DNA of 59,475 nt from NCBI GenBank assembly GCA_934408725.1, contig CAKRVB010000016.1, positions 1 through 59,475 of the forward strand. Reading direction: 5' to 3'. The DNA comes from an uncultured Marvinbryantia sp. Lineage in GTDB: Bacteria; Bacillota; Clostridia; Lachnospirales; Lachnospiraceae. The notes under the pieces are model-generated. The model was given only the letters and a program-made list of their open reading frames with translations, had not been told where the DNA came from and searched no databases. The position numbers and the translations under genes are program-made. The stretch's first letter is position 1; each line of letters starts with the position of its first letter. Positions 9,625 through 16,785 of this stretch are shown here, in pieces.

Positions 9625-9653
9625 TTGACACAATTCAGGTGTTGCACTAAAAT
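9625..9653 (+). promoter_or_regulatory. sigmaA promoter of rpsT
   Basis: Near-consensus TTGACA (9625-9630), 17-bp spacer, TAAAAT (9648-9653), giving a leader of about 75 nt before the rpsT start. Confidence 0.9.
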
Positions 9654-9735
9654 AATGAAGTATGTTTATGTTAGAACGTCCGTGTCCGAGTTTAACATAA
9701 AAGATGAAAAAGAGAATAATTGGAGGTGTCAGGAA

Positions 9736-9996
9736 TTGGCTAACATTAAATCTGCAAAAAAACGTATCTTAGTTAACAGAACAAAAGCTGAACGCAATAA
9801 AGCAATCAAGTCTGGTGTGAAGACAGCAATCAAGAAAGTAGAAGCTGCTGTTACAGCAAAAGATAAAGATGCTGCTGTTGCTGCTCTGCTGAACGCTACA
9901 TCTGTTATTGATAAAGCTACTACAAAGGGTGTTTATCACAAAAACAATGCAGCAAGAAAAGTTTCCCGTTTAGCAAAACTTGTTAACAATATCTAA
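9736..9996 (+). CDS. rpsT: 30S ribosomal protein S20
   Basis: 86-aa basic protein of the small subunit that binds 16S rRNA early in assembly. It has the S20 signature MANIKSAKKRILVNRTKAER at the N-terminus (first residue from TTG), then Ala/Lys-rich helices ending HKNNAARKVSRLAKLVNNI. The TTG start at 9736 is chosen because GGAGGTG lies about 8 nt upstream and the mature S20 N-terminus (ANIKSAKKR) follows directly; the longer open frame back to 9625 has no support. It is transcribed divergently from gpr from a strong promoter and ends in a strong hairpin terminator. The TTG start is shared with lepA. Confidence 0.97.
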   Translation: MANIKSAKKRILVNRTKAERNKAIKSGVKTAIKKVEAAVTAKDKDAAVAALLNATSVIDKATTKGVYHKNNAARKVSRLAKLVNNI

Positions 9997-10010
9997 TAAA
10001 TGAGAACTTG

Positions 10011-10047
10011 AAAAGACCATCGGCCCGTCATCCGATGGTCTTTTTTT
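10011..10047 (+). terminator. rho-independent terminator of rpsT
   Basis: 13-bp stem AAAAGACCATCGG/CCGATGGTCTTTT with an 8-nt loop, followed by a T run to 10047. Confidence 0.92.
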
Positions 10048-10173
10048 ATGCAATGACAAATCATTGCATAAAAAAAGACCTGTAGATCGCACTGCGGCAA
10101 CATCGTATTCTGTCGCTAAAGCGACTTGCCGCAGGCGTAGAAGTTCGCAAGCAAACTTCTATCTTCAGGTTTT
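10041..10173. repeat. Multi-branched palindromic intergenic element between rpsT and holA
   Basis: A series of inverted repeats fills the whole convergent gap. The first is a 16-bp perfect arm pair around CAAA (10041-10056/10061-10076). Next is CTGCGGCAA/TTGCCGCAG (10092-10100/10126-10134) enclosing GTCGCT/AGCGAC (10112-10117/10120-10125). Then comes AGAAGTT/AACTTCT (10139-10145/10154-10160). An outer AGACCTG/CAGGTTT pair embraces the last two. On the minus strand the element starts at the holA stop codon and ends in CAGGTCTTTTTTT, so it can act as the holA terminator. Its elaborate folding also suggests a dispersed REP/MITE-like repeat, but copy number cannot be seen here. Confidence 0.6.
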
Positions 10174-10174
10174 A

Positions 10175-11152
10175 TCACTTACTCATCTCTACTATGACCA
10201 GCTCCACAGCCAGTTTCTCATCCAGCTTTCCGGTCTTTACATCTGTCTCTGTCTGAACAGCCGTCTCCACCGCATAACGCAGCTGTTCCTGTGTAAAGGA
10301 TCTTGCATAACGCAGTCCATTTCGGACAATAAAGCTTTGAATACCCAGTTTTTCTGCAATCGTCTCCCGTCCCAGCCCCTGGCTGCTCAGTTCGCTGATC
10401 AGCATGATCTGGTTAAACTGTCTGGCAATCAGGTAAAGGATTCTCATTGGCGGTTCCTTTAACGCTAACAGATCATAGTACAAATCCAGTGCTTTTTTCT
10501 GATTTTTTTCTGCCATGGCACTGATCATCTCAAAGATCTGATTCACCGTCTGACTGGTACAGATCTCCTGAACATCTTCCGCTGTGATAATCTCCTTTCC
10601 CATTGTATAAGATAACAGCTTTTCCAGTTCCATACTGATCTGATTCATATCGGTTCCTGTTTTCTCCAGAAACAGTTCCATCGTAGACCGGGTAATATTT
10701 TTCTGTTCCTTTTTTAATATTCCAAGTATCCAGCGCATCAGAGTGTCTTCTGTCTGTTTGGCAAATTCTACCACGCTGCCCTGCTTCTTCACCGTCTTAT
10801 ATAGCTTTCCTCTCTTATCAACATCCGTTTCTACAAACAGAAAATAAGTGGTATCTGGTATCTGTTCCAGATATTCGGCAAGCTCTGGTGTCGCCGACTT
10901 AAAAAATCCACTGTCTTCCACTACCAGAAGACGTCTTTCCGAAAAAAAAGGCATCGTCTCAGCCTGAGCAATCAGTTCCTTCAGATCAATGCCTTTTCCC
11001 TGATAGAAATTAATATTTACCGTATCTTCCGGTGGAATCAACGCTTCCTGAAGCTTTTTTTTATATTGGTTCCTCAGATAGACTTCCTCTCCGGTAAATA
11101 AATAGATATGCCTGAAATTTTGGTTTTTAAGATCCTGTACTAAATTTTTCAT
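10175..11152 (-). CDS. holA: DNA polymerase III subunit delta (HolA)
   Basis: 325-aa clamp-loader subunit that opens the beta sliding clamp during replication. The N-terminus (MKNLVQDLKNQNFRHIYLFT then GEEVYLRNQYKKKL) matches the family's AAA+-like domain without a functional Walker A. LVVEDSGFF and the cysteine-poor middle follow, and the helical C-terminal collar domain contains NQIFEMISAMAEKN and the ILYLIARQFNQIM helix. Its place next to rpsT is conserved in Firmicutes. The stop codon directly abuts the palindromic element at 10041-10173, which likely terminates it. About 37 bp separate its start from the preceding SASP gene, without a clear terminator between. Confidence 0.93.
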   Translation of the reverse strand: MKNLVQDLKNQNFRHIYLFTGEEVYLRNQYKKKLQEALIPPEDTVNINFYQGKGIDLKELIAQAETMPFFSERRLLVVEDSGFFKSATPELAEYLEQIPDTTYFLFVETDVDKRGKLYKTVKKQGSVVEFAKQTEDTLMRWILGILKKEQKNITRSTMELFLEKTGTDMNQISMELEKLLSYTMGKEIITAEDVQEICTSQTVNQIFEMISAMAEKNQKKALDLYYDLLALKEPPMRILYLIARQFNQIMLISELSSQGLGRETIAEKLGIQSFIVRNGLRYARSFTQEQLRYAVETAVQTETDVKTGKLDEKLAVELVIVEMSK

Positions 11153-11189
11153 GATTCAAGTATAACATAGGCCATTTTGCCTTGCAAGA

Positions 11190-11384
11190 TCATGGTTTGG
11201 GCTTGCGCATCCTTTTGGTCATAATTCCCCCGATTCTCCCTGTTTCTTTGGCAGAAAGAGTCTTCCATCCATCTGTCAGTACACGATCCAGCAATCCCAG
11301 TTCTTCCGCTATCTCATATTTCATTTTTTCTTTTGGCGAAAGCTGATCCAGATCCGTCTTTTTGATGATTTCTTTCTTTTTCAT
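11190..11384 (-). CDS. Alpha/beta-type small acid-soluble spore protein
   Basis: 64-aa Lys-rich protein whose core KMKYEIAEELGLLDRVL and SAKETGRIGGIM match alpha/beta-type SASPs: a GPR-cleavable E-I-A-E site followed by the DNA-binding helix-turn-helix and the GRIGG motif. Such proteins coat forespore DNA and protect it from UV and heat, then are degraded by GPR (encoded at 8672). The C-terminus after the GRIGG motif is unusually short, as in minor SspF-like members. The ATG (complement of 11382-11384) directly follows a T7 run; its GAAAGGAG Shine-Dalgarno lies 14 nt upstream inside a hairpin (see the overlapping terminator and sigmaG promoter). Confidence 0.85.
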   Translation of the reverse strand: MKKKEIIKKTDLDQLSPKEKMKYEIAEELGLLDRVLTDGWKTLSAKETGRIGGIMTKRMRKPKP

Positions 11385-11432
11385 AAAAAAAGATCATACT
11401 CCTTTCTTTTTCTTAGAGTATGACCTTTTTTT
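11385..11432 (-). terminator. rho-independent terminator closing the B12/haem operon
   Basis: On the minus strand a 10-bp stem (11416-11425 with 11392-11401, one G-U pair), a 14-nt A-rich loop and T7 immediately before the SASP start codon. The 3' arm and loop contain the SASP Shine-Dalgarno, and the 5' arm contains a sigmaG-like -10 box. Confidence 0.85.
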
Positions 11433-11445
11433 CCTTCCTTATACA
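11416..11445 (-). promoter_or_regulatory. sigmaG-like forespore promoter of the SASP gene, nested in a terminator
   Basis: Minus strand TGTATA (complement of 11440-11445, overlapping the DUF1461 stop codon), 17-bp spacer, CATACTC (complement of 11416-11422). This compares well with the published Bacillus sigmaG consensus TGAATA-N17/18-CATACTA (11 of 13 positions). Transcription would begin in the hairpin loop, around 11408-11410. Confidence 0.6.
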
Positions 11446-12089
11446 GTTTGACAGCTGCAATGGCTTTTTATCTGATACCATCCGAGACATCCCAGTACCC
11501 CGGCCACTACCAGAACGATAATCATGACCGCACAGTGCATAAAATATTCATCCGGAAGAACCAGAATCACGGGATCTGTAACCGGATCAAACAGCCAGTA
11601 GTCATTGGCAAAGACCAGTTCATGAAAGGTCTCAAATGCCCATTCCCAGTTCACTGCTATCAGAATTCCTGTTACAATGGGAATAACCAGACTGCAAATC
11701 CCTGTGTATTTTAAAAATCTCCATTCTTTTCTTCGTATCAAAATGACTGTTCCAATGAGATATCCCACTCCGGAGACAATCAACATGCACAGAAATCCCT
11801 GAAAAATCACCCTCACTTCCTGAAAATGAATTCTGGCTTCTTCCGACATGGGAAAAGTAGGAAATTCCAGCCTTGTATGAAATGGAGACAAATTATAGTC
11901 AATCAGTTCTTCATAGTTTGCCAGTATCTCTTCTTCACTGTAACCAGTCGCTTCTGACAGATGAAGATGCTTCATATCTGCCCGGTAAAGCCAGCTGCAA
12001 GAAAGCGTCAGTGTGACTGCTGCAGAAATCAGAAACAGCATTCCAAGCACTCCCAGAAGGCAGTCTCTTATTTTAGTTCGCTGCAGCAT
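11439..12089 (-). CDS. DUF1461 (TIGR01906-type) integral membrane protein
   Basis: 216-aa protein with four predicted membrane segments: LLGVLGMLFLISAAVTLTLS near the N-terminus, FLCMLIVSGVGYLIGTVILI, YTGICSLVIPIVTGILIAVN and AVMIIVLVVAGVLGCLGW. A large extracytoplasmic loop lies between the first two and carries the family-typical Y-S-E-E-E-I, Y-N-L-S-P-F and SEEARIHFQEVRVIF motifs. This pattern matches the DUF1461 family of Firmicutes membrane proteins of unknown function. Its start lies 22 bp inside the end of hemL, so it is the last member of the haem/cobalamin run and probably translationally coupled; a terminator follows directly. No link to tetrapyrroles is established. Confidence 0.65.
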   Translation of the reverse strand: MLQRTKIRDCLLGVLGMLFLISAAVTLTLSCSWLYRADMKHLHLSEATGYSEEEILANYEELIDYNLSPFHTRLEFPTFPMSEEARIHFQEVRVIFQGFLCMLIVSGVGYLIGTVILIRRKEWRFLKYTGICSLVIPIVTGILIAVNWEWAFETFHELVFANDYWLFDPVTDPVILVLPDEYFMHCAVMIIVLVVAGVLGCLGWYQIKSHCSCQTV

Positions 12090-13354
12090 GCATCGATCAC
12101 TTCCAATGTTTTCTTCAGTTCTTTTTCTCTTGTATGTGCACCGGATAAGAACATGGCCTCAAACTGAGATGGTGCCATGTATACGCCATGATTCAGCAGG
12201 TATTTAAAATACTTTGCATAAACGGCAGTATCAGACGTCTTTGCACTGACATAATCTCTGACCGTCTCTTCTGTAAAAAAGACACAGCCAAGAGATCCAA
12301 TGTGATTCAGACAATGCGGAATCTGATGATCGGTTAAGATCTGATCCATTTCCGTATAGAACCAGTCACCATTGGCATTTAAGTTTTCATAAAAATCCGG
12401 TGTATCCCATAAAATTTTCAGCTGTGTCAGACCAGCAGCCATAGCAACCGGGTTGCCGCTTAACGTTCCTGCCTGATATACTTTTCCTACCGGAGATACC
12501 AGCTTCATAATCTCTTTTCTTCCGCCATAGGCACCTACCGGCATTCCTGCTCCAATGATCTTTCCAAATGTGGTGAGATCCGGCTGTACGCCAAAATATC
12601 CCTGTGCTCCCTGGATGCTCAGGCGAAATCCGGTAATAACTTCATCGAAGATCAAAAGGCTGCCATATTTGTCGCAAATAGCACGCAATCCTTCCAGGAA
12701 TCCTTTTTCTGGCGGTACTACACCCATATTAGCCCCAACAGGCTCTACGATGACAGCTGCAATCTCCTCTGCATAACGGTCAAAAAGTTCCTGTACACTG
12801 TCCAGATTATTGTATTCTGCAGATAAGGTATCCTGGGTACAGCCTGCCGGTACTCCGGCACTATCCGGAATACCGGCCGTCATGACACCGGAGCCTGCCT
12901 TTACCAGCATCGCATCACTGTGTCCATGATAGCATCCCATAAACTTCACGATTTTATTTCTACCTGTAAATCCTCTTGCCACACGAATGGCACTCATCAC
13001 TGCTTCCGTACCGGAATTCACCATACGTACCATCTCAATAGAAGGAACCAGATCGCAAACCAGCTTTGCCATCTCGACTTCTGCTTCTGTGGCTGCGCCA
13101 AAACTCAGCCCCTTTCCTGCTGCCTCTGCTACACTGTTCAAAATTCTTTTATCATTATTTCCCAAAATCATCGGACCCCAGGAACCGATAAAATCCACAT
13201 AGGTATTTCCATCCACATCGCTGATATAAGGACCATCTGCGCTTGCGATAAAACGTGGTGTTTCATGCACATTTCCATAAGCTCTTACCGGACTGTTGAC
13301 CCCTCCCGGGATCAGTTCTACTGCCTGTCTGAATAATTCTTCTGATCTGCTCAT
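12068..13354 (-). CDS. hemL: Glutamate-1-semialdehyde 2,1-aminomutase
   Basis: PLP enzyme converting glutamate-1-semialdehyde to 5-aminolevulinate, the second step of the C5 route. The 428-aa protein shows SRSEELFRQAVELIPGGVNS at the N-terminus, the PLP-site segment MVNSGTEAVMSAIRVARGFT, the aspartate region LIFDEVITGFR, and the Schiff-base Lys in TFGKIIGAGMPVGAYGG. It overlaps the end of hemB by 4 bp (ATGA), so translation is coupled. With hemA upstream in the same operon it completes the glutamyl-tRNA route to ALA, which fits a clostridial cell lacking ALA synthase. Confidence 0.97.
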   Translation of the reverse strand: MSRSEELFRQAVELIPGGVNSPVRAYGNVHETPRFIASADGPYISDVDGNTYVDFIGSWGPMILGNNDKRILNSVAEAAGKGLSFGAATEAEVEMAKLVCDLVPSIEMVRMVNSGTEAVMSAIRVARGFTGRNKIVKFMGCYHGHSDAMLVKAGSGVMTAGIPDSAGVPAGCTQDTLSAEYNNLDSVQELFDRYAEEIAAVIVEPVGANMGVVPPEKGFLEGLRAICDKYGSLLIFDEVITGFRLSIQGAQGYFGVQPDLTTFGKIIGAGMPVGAYGGRKEIMKLVSPVGKVYQAGTLSGNPVAMAAGLTQLKILWDTPDFYENLNANGDWFYTEMDQILTDHQIPHCLNHIGSLGCVFFTEETVRDYVSAKTSDTAVYAKYFKYLLNHGVYMAPSQFEAMFLSGAHTREKELKKTLEVIDACCSELK

Positions 13355-14334
13355 CCTATTTTCCCCTCATCCATACATTTTGCCAGTTCTTTTGCAAAAT
13401 AAGTAATATAAATATCTGTGCCTGCACGGTAAGCGGATACTGCCATCTCACAGATAATACGTTCTTCATCGATCCAGCCCATTTTGGCAGCGGCTTTCAC
13501 CATAGCGTATTCTCCACTGACACTGTAGCATGCAATCGGTGTTGTCACCTGTTCTTTTACCTTAGCCACCATATCAAGGTAAGACATCGCCGGTTTTACC
13601 ATGATGATATCTGCGCCTTCTTCTTCATCCAGCAACGCTTCTTTGATTCCCTCTCTGCTGTTATGGAAGTCCATCTGATACGTCTTGCGGTCTCCAAAAG
13701 AAGGTGCAGATCCTGCTGCATCACGGAATGGGCCATAAAATGCAGATGCATATTTTACTGCATAAGACATAATCGGCACATTCGTAAATCCAGCCTCGTC
13801 CAGTGCTTCCCGGATTGCCGCCACTCTTCCATCCATCATATCCGAAGGAGCCACCATCTGGGCGCCTGCTCTTGCATGAGAAACTGCGGTTCTGGCAAGC
13901 AGTTCCAGTGTCTTATCATTATCTACATCATGATCACACAGCACTCCACAATGACCATGGGATGTATATTCACACATACATACATCGGTTACCAGATACA
14001 TCTGCGGGAAATGCTCTTTTGCATAACGCAGAGCACGCTGTACCACGCCATTGTCATCATATGCCTGACTTCCTACTTCATCCTTTACTGCCGGAATTCC
14101 AAACAGCATAACTGAAGTCACTCCTGCATCCAGAAGTTCCTGAAGACACTCGCCCATACGGTCCACCGTATAGCGGTACTGTCCTTCCATAGAAGGAATC
14201 TCTTCTACTTTATTTTCTCCATCCATAACAAACATCGGATACATCAGAGAGGCTTTATCCATTCTGGTCTCCCGTACCATCTTCCGAAGTATCATACTTC
14301 CTCTTAATCGTCTTGGTCTTTTTGTCATTTCCAT
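13351..14334 (-). CDS. hemB: Delta-aminolevulinic acid dehydratase (porphobilinogen synthase)
   Basis: Condenses two 5-aminolevulinates to porphobilinogen. The 327-aa protein has both active-site Lys motifs (MSYAVKYASAFYGPFRDAAG and IIMVKPAMSYLDMV). It also has a Cys-rich metal site, VCMCEYTSHGHCG, which marks the zinc-dependent type. The N-terminal arm RPRRLRGSMILRKMVRETRM is typical. It sits between cobA-hemD and hemL, overlapping the latter by 4 bp. Its start is 46 bp after the previous gene with a GGAGGAAGG Shine-Dalgarno. Confidence 0.97.
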   Translation of the reverse strand: MEMTKRPRRLRGSMILRKMVRETRMDKASLMYPMFVMDGENKVEEIPSMEGQYRYTVDRMGECLQELLDAGVTSVMLFGIPAVKDEVGSQAYDDNGVVQRALRYAKEHFPQMYLVTDVCMCEYTSHGHCGVLCDHDVDNDKTLELLARTAVSHARAGAQMVAPSDMMDGRVAAIREALDEAGFTNVPIMSYAVKYASAFYGPFRDAAGSAPSFGDRKTYQMDFHNSREGIKEALLDEEEGADIIMVKPAMSYLDMVAKVKEQVTTPIACYSVSGEYAMVKAAAKMGWIDEERIICEMAVSAYRAGTDIYITYFAKELAKCMDEGKIG

Positions 14335-14380
14335 CTGACCTTCCTCCTTGTCTGATCGGTATCTGTTGGAACAAAGCTGC

Positions 14381-15889
14381 CTAGCCCTGTTTCTGACACA
14401 ACTCTGCCACTTTTTCTACTACTGAATCCATGGTCGGTTTTTCAGACATTTCTGTCTGCATACCAAGGGCATCTGCTGCTGCCTTTGTCTGTCGGCCAAT
14501 GCAGACCGCATGAACTTTTGCATAATCCAGTCCCTTTGTTGCTTCTGCAAAACCCTTTACTGTTGAGGCGCTGGTGAAAACAGCATAATCGATACTGCCA
14601 TTTTCGAACTCCTGCTTTTCATCAATCAAAGCAGATCCCGCATATATGGTATCATATGTAGCGATATCGTCAATAGTAACTTTTTTGCTGTCTGCCAGGA
14701 TCTGTACCAGCTCCTGGTTGCCAGTGGCTGCTCTTGGGATCAGTATGTGGTCTCCATCCTGACATTTTTCAGCCAGTGCTTTTCCAAGGGCTTCTCCATA
14801 GAATTCTTCTGGCATCAGATCCGGGTAAAGTCCGTGTTTCTTTAATTCTTTTGCCGTTCCGGATCCGATCACAGCCAGACGTATCCGGCAGAGAGCACGA
14901 ATATCCATATGTTGTTTGTCCATCTCTTCAAAGAACACACGCACACCAGTCGGGCTGGTAAATACCAGCCACTGATAAGTACTGATCTCTTTTAAGGCCT
15001 GCACCAGTCTTTTCTGATCCTCACATGGCACAGTACGGATAGCCGGCAGTTCCAGTACTTCCGCTCCGGCACTACGCAGCTTTGCAGACATCTCAGAGAT
15101 CAGTTCTTTCGGTCTGGTCACCAGGATCTTCTTTCCTGCCAATGGGAGTTTCTCATACCATTCAAATTCCTCAGCAAGGCTGCATACCTTTCCGACTACG
15201 ATAATGGCCGGTGTCTCAGCCCCCTGCCGTTCTACTTCTTCTTTTAAAGTTGCCACGGTTGCCACAATTCTTCTCTGAGCTGCCGTCGTTCCCTTAATCA
15301 AAAGAGCTGCCGGCATATCAGGATCCATACCCGCCTGAAGAAGTCCCTGACAGATGTCTCCCAGCGCTGATACGCCCATGAGGAACACCAGTGTTCCTTT
15401 TGTTCTGACCAGTGCTTCAAAATCAATGTTATAGCTTTCTCCCTGACGTTTATGTCCGGTAATAATATGAAGAGAAGAACAGTAATCTCTGTGCGTTACC
15501 GGAATTCCATTATAAGCCGGTACCGAAAGCGCAGATGTCACTCCTGGCACCACCTCGTAAGGAATTCCTTCTTTCACCAGCAATTCCAGTTCTTCACCAC
15601 CTCTTCCAAAAAGAAACGGATCTCCGCCTTTTAATCGAACCACACGCTGTCCTTTTTTCGCTTCCTCAACCAGGACCTGATTAATCTGTTCCTGCTTCAT
15701 AGTATGCTTACAGGATCGTTTTCCCACGTTAATCAATGTTGCAGTTTCCGGTATCATATTCAGGATGCTCTGTCCTACCAGTGCATCATAAACCACCACT
15801 TCTGCCTGTTTTAAAATCTGTTCGCCCTTTCTGGTAAACAGACCCGGATCAGATGGTCCTGCTCCTACCAGCCATACTTTTCCTGTCAT
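14381..15889 (-). CDS. cobA-hemD: Fused uroporphyrinogen-III C-methyltransferase / uroporphyrinogen-III synthase
   Basis: Two-domain 502-aa enzyme. Residues about 1-245 are the SAM-dependent methyltransferase (SUMT/CobA): VWLVGAGPSDPGLFT, RLKGGDPFLFGRGGEE, VPGVTSALSVPAYNGIPVTHR and TLVFLMGVSAL. Residues about 250-500 are the HemD synthase: KKILVTRPKELISEMSAKL, WLVFTSPTGVRVFFE and FTSASTVKGFAEA. It cyclises hydroxymethylbilane to uroporphyrinogen III and then makes precorrin-2, committing flux to cobalamin or sirohaem. This fusion is common in Clostridia. It overlaps hemC by 4 bp. The dehydrogenase domain of CysG is absent. Confidence 0.95.
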   Translation of the reverse strand: MTGKVWLVGAGPSDPGLFTRKGEQILKQAEVVVYDALVGQSILNMIPETATLINVGKRSCKHTMKQEQINQVLVEEAKKGQRVVRLKGGDPFLFGRGGEELELLVKEGIPYEVVPGVTSALSVPAYNGIPVTHRDYCSSLHIITGHKRQGESYNIDFEALVRTKGTLVFLMGVSALGDICQGLLQAGMDPDMPAALLIKGTTAAQRRIVATVATLKEEVERQGAETPAIIVVGKVCSLAEEFEWYEKLPLAGKKILVTRPKELISEMSAKLRSAGAEVLELPAIRTVPCEDQKRLVQALKEISTYQWLVFTSPTGVRVFFEEMDKQHMDIRALCRIRLAVIGSGTAKELKKHGLYPDLMPEEFYGEALGKALAEKCQDGDHILIPRAATGNQELVQILADSKKVTIDDIATYDTIYAGSALIDEKQEFENGSIDYAVFTSASTVKGFAEATKGLDYAKVHAVCIGRQTKAAADALGMQTEMSEKPTMDSVVEKVAELCQKQG

Positions 15890-16785
15890 TTACTGTTTCT
15901 CCTTCCATACTCCGTCTTCAGCTGAAGAGCCAGCTGTTCTCCCAGTGCTTCCGCCTGATCTCTGTGTCCTGAGAGACTTCCTTTCAGGTATCCGCCATCT
16001 GTTTCATCATAGTACAGACCCAGCAGCAGAATCTGATCTTCTTTTATTCTGGCATGGGCTGCCACAGGAGAGGAACATCCACCATCCAGAATCCTCACAA
16101 ATGCACGTTCACAAAGTGCACAGTCTCTTGCATCCGCATCGTTGTAGGTATCCAGGAAACGATAATCTTCGCCTGCTCTTCCCTGTATTCCAAGAATTCC
16201 CTGCCCTGCAGCCGGAATCATTTCCTCTGGCTCCAGGAAACGGGAAATGCGTTCTTCCAGTCCCAGTCTTTTCAATCCTGCTGCTGCCAGAATCAGTGCG
16301 GAAAAATTTCCCTCATCCAGCTTACGCAGACGAGTCAGCACATTTCCACGTACTGTAGCGAACGCAGCCTGTGGATACAGTTCCTGCAGCTGCAAAATTC
16401 TCCGTTTGCTGGAGCATCCAATTGGTTTATCAAAATTCAGTTCTGACATTCCTTGCGGAAGTACCAGTACATCCCTTGGATCTTCTCTTCTGGAAAATGC
16501 CACCAGTGGAAGCTCTTCTGGCACTTCCATCGGCATATCCTTCAAACTGTGTACTGACAGATCACTGCGTCTGTCCATCAGCGCCTTATCCAGTTCTTTT
16601 ACAAACAGGCCCTTTCCGCCCACCTGATCCAGAGTTCGATCCAGAATTACATCTCCGGTTGTTTTCATCGTCAGAACCTCTACCTGCATCTGCGGACAAT
16701 TGCTCTCTATATATTTTTTTACCATTTCTGTCTGAATGACAGCCAGTTTACTTTCTCTGCTGCCGATCACTATTTTTCTGCTCAT
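15886..16785 (-). CDS. hemC: Hydroxymethylbilane synthase (porphobilinogen deaminase)
   Basis: Polymerises four porphobilinogens into hydroxymethylbilane. The 299-aa protein shows KIVIGSRESKLAVIQTEMVK, the catalytic loop LDQVGGKGLFVKELDKAL, VHSLKDMPMEVPE, KRRILQLQELYPQA and the dipyrromethane-cofactor Cys in ILDGGCSSPVAAHA. The start at 16785 is chosen because its ATGA overlaps the hemA stop by 4 bp, repeating the coupling seen at the other junctions of this cluster. The open frame extends to 16818 inside hemA but has no Shine-Dalgarno there. Confidence 0.96.
   Translation of the reverse strand: MSRKIVIGSRESKLAVIQTEMVKKYIESNCPQMQVEVLTMKTTGDVILDRTLDQVGGKGLFVKELDKALMDRRSDLSVHSLKDMPMEVPEELPLVAFSRREDPRDVLVLPQGMSELNFDKPIGCSSKRRILQLQELYPQAAFATVRGNVLTRLRKLDEGNFSALILAAAGLKRLGLEERISRFLEPEEMIPAAGQGILGIQGRAGEDYRFLDTYNDADARDCALCERAFVRILDGGCSSPVAAHARIKEDQILLLGLYYDETDGGYLKGSLSGHRDQAEALGEQLALQLKTEYGRRNSK

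Noticed and set aside
10064..10462. Plus-strand open frame starting in the rpsT-holA palindromic element
   Set aside because: It crosses the structured element and runs antisense to holA; composition is not protein-like.
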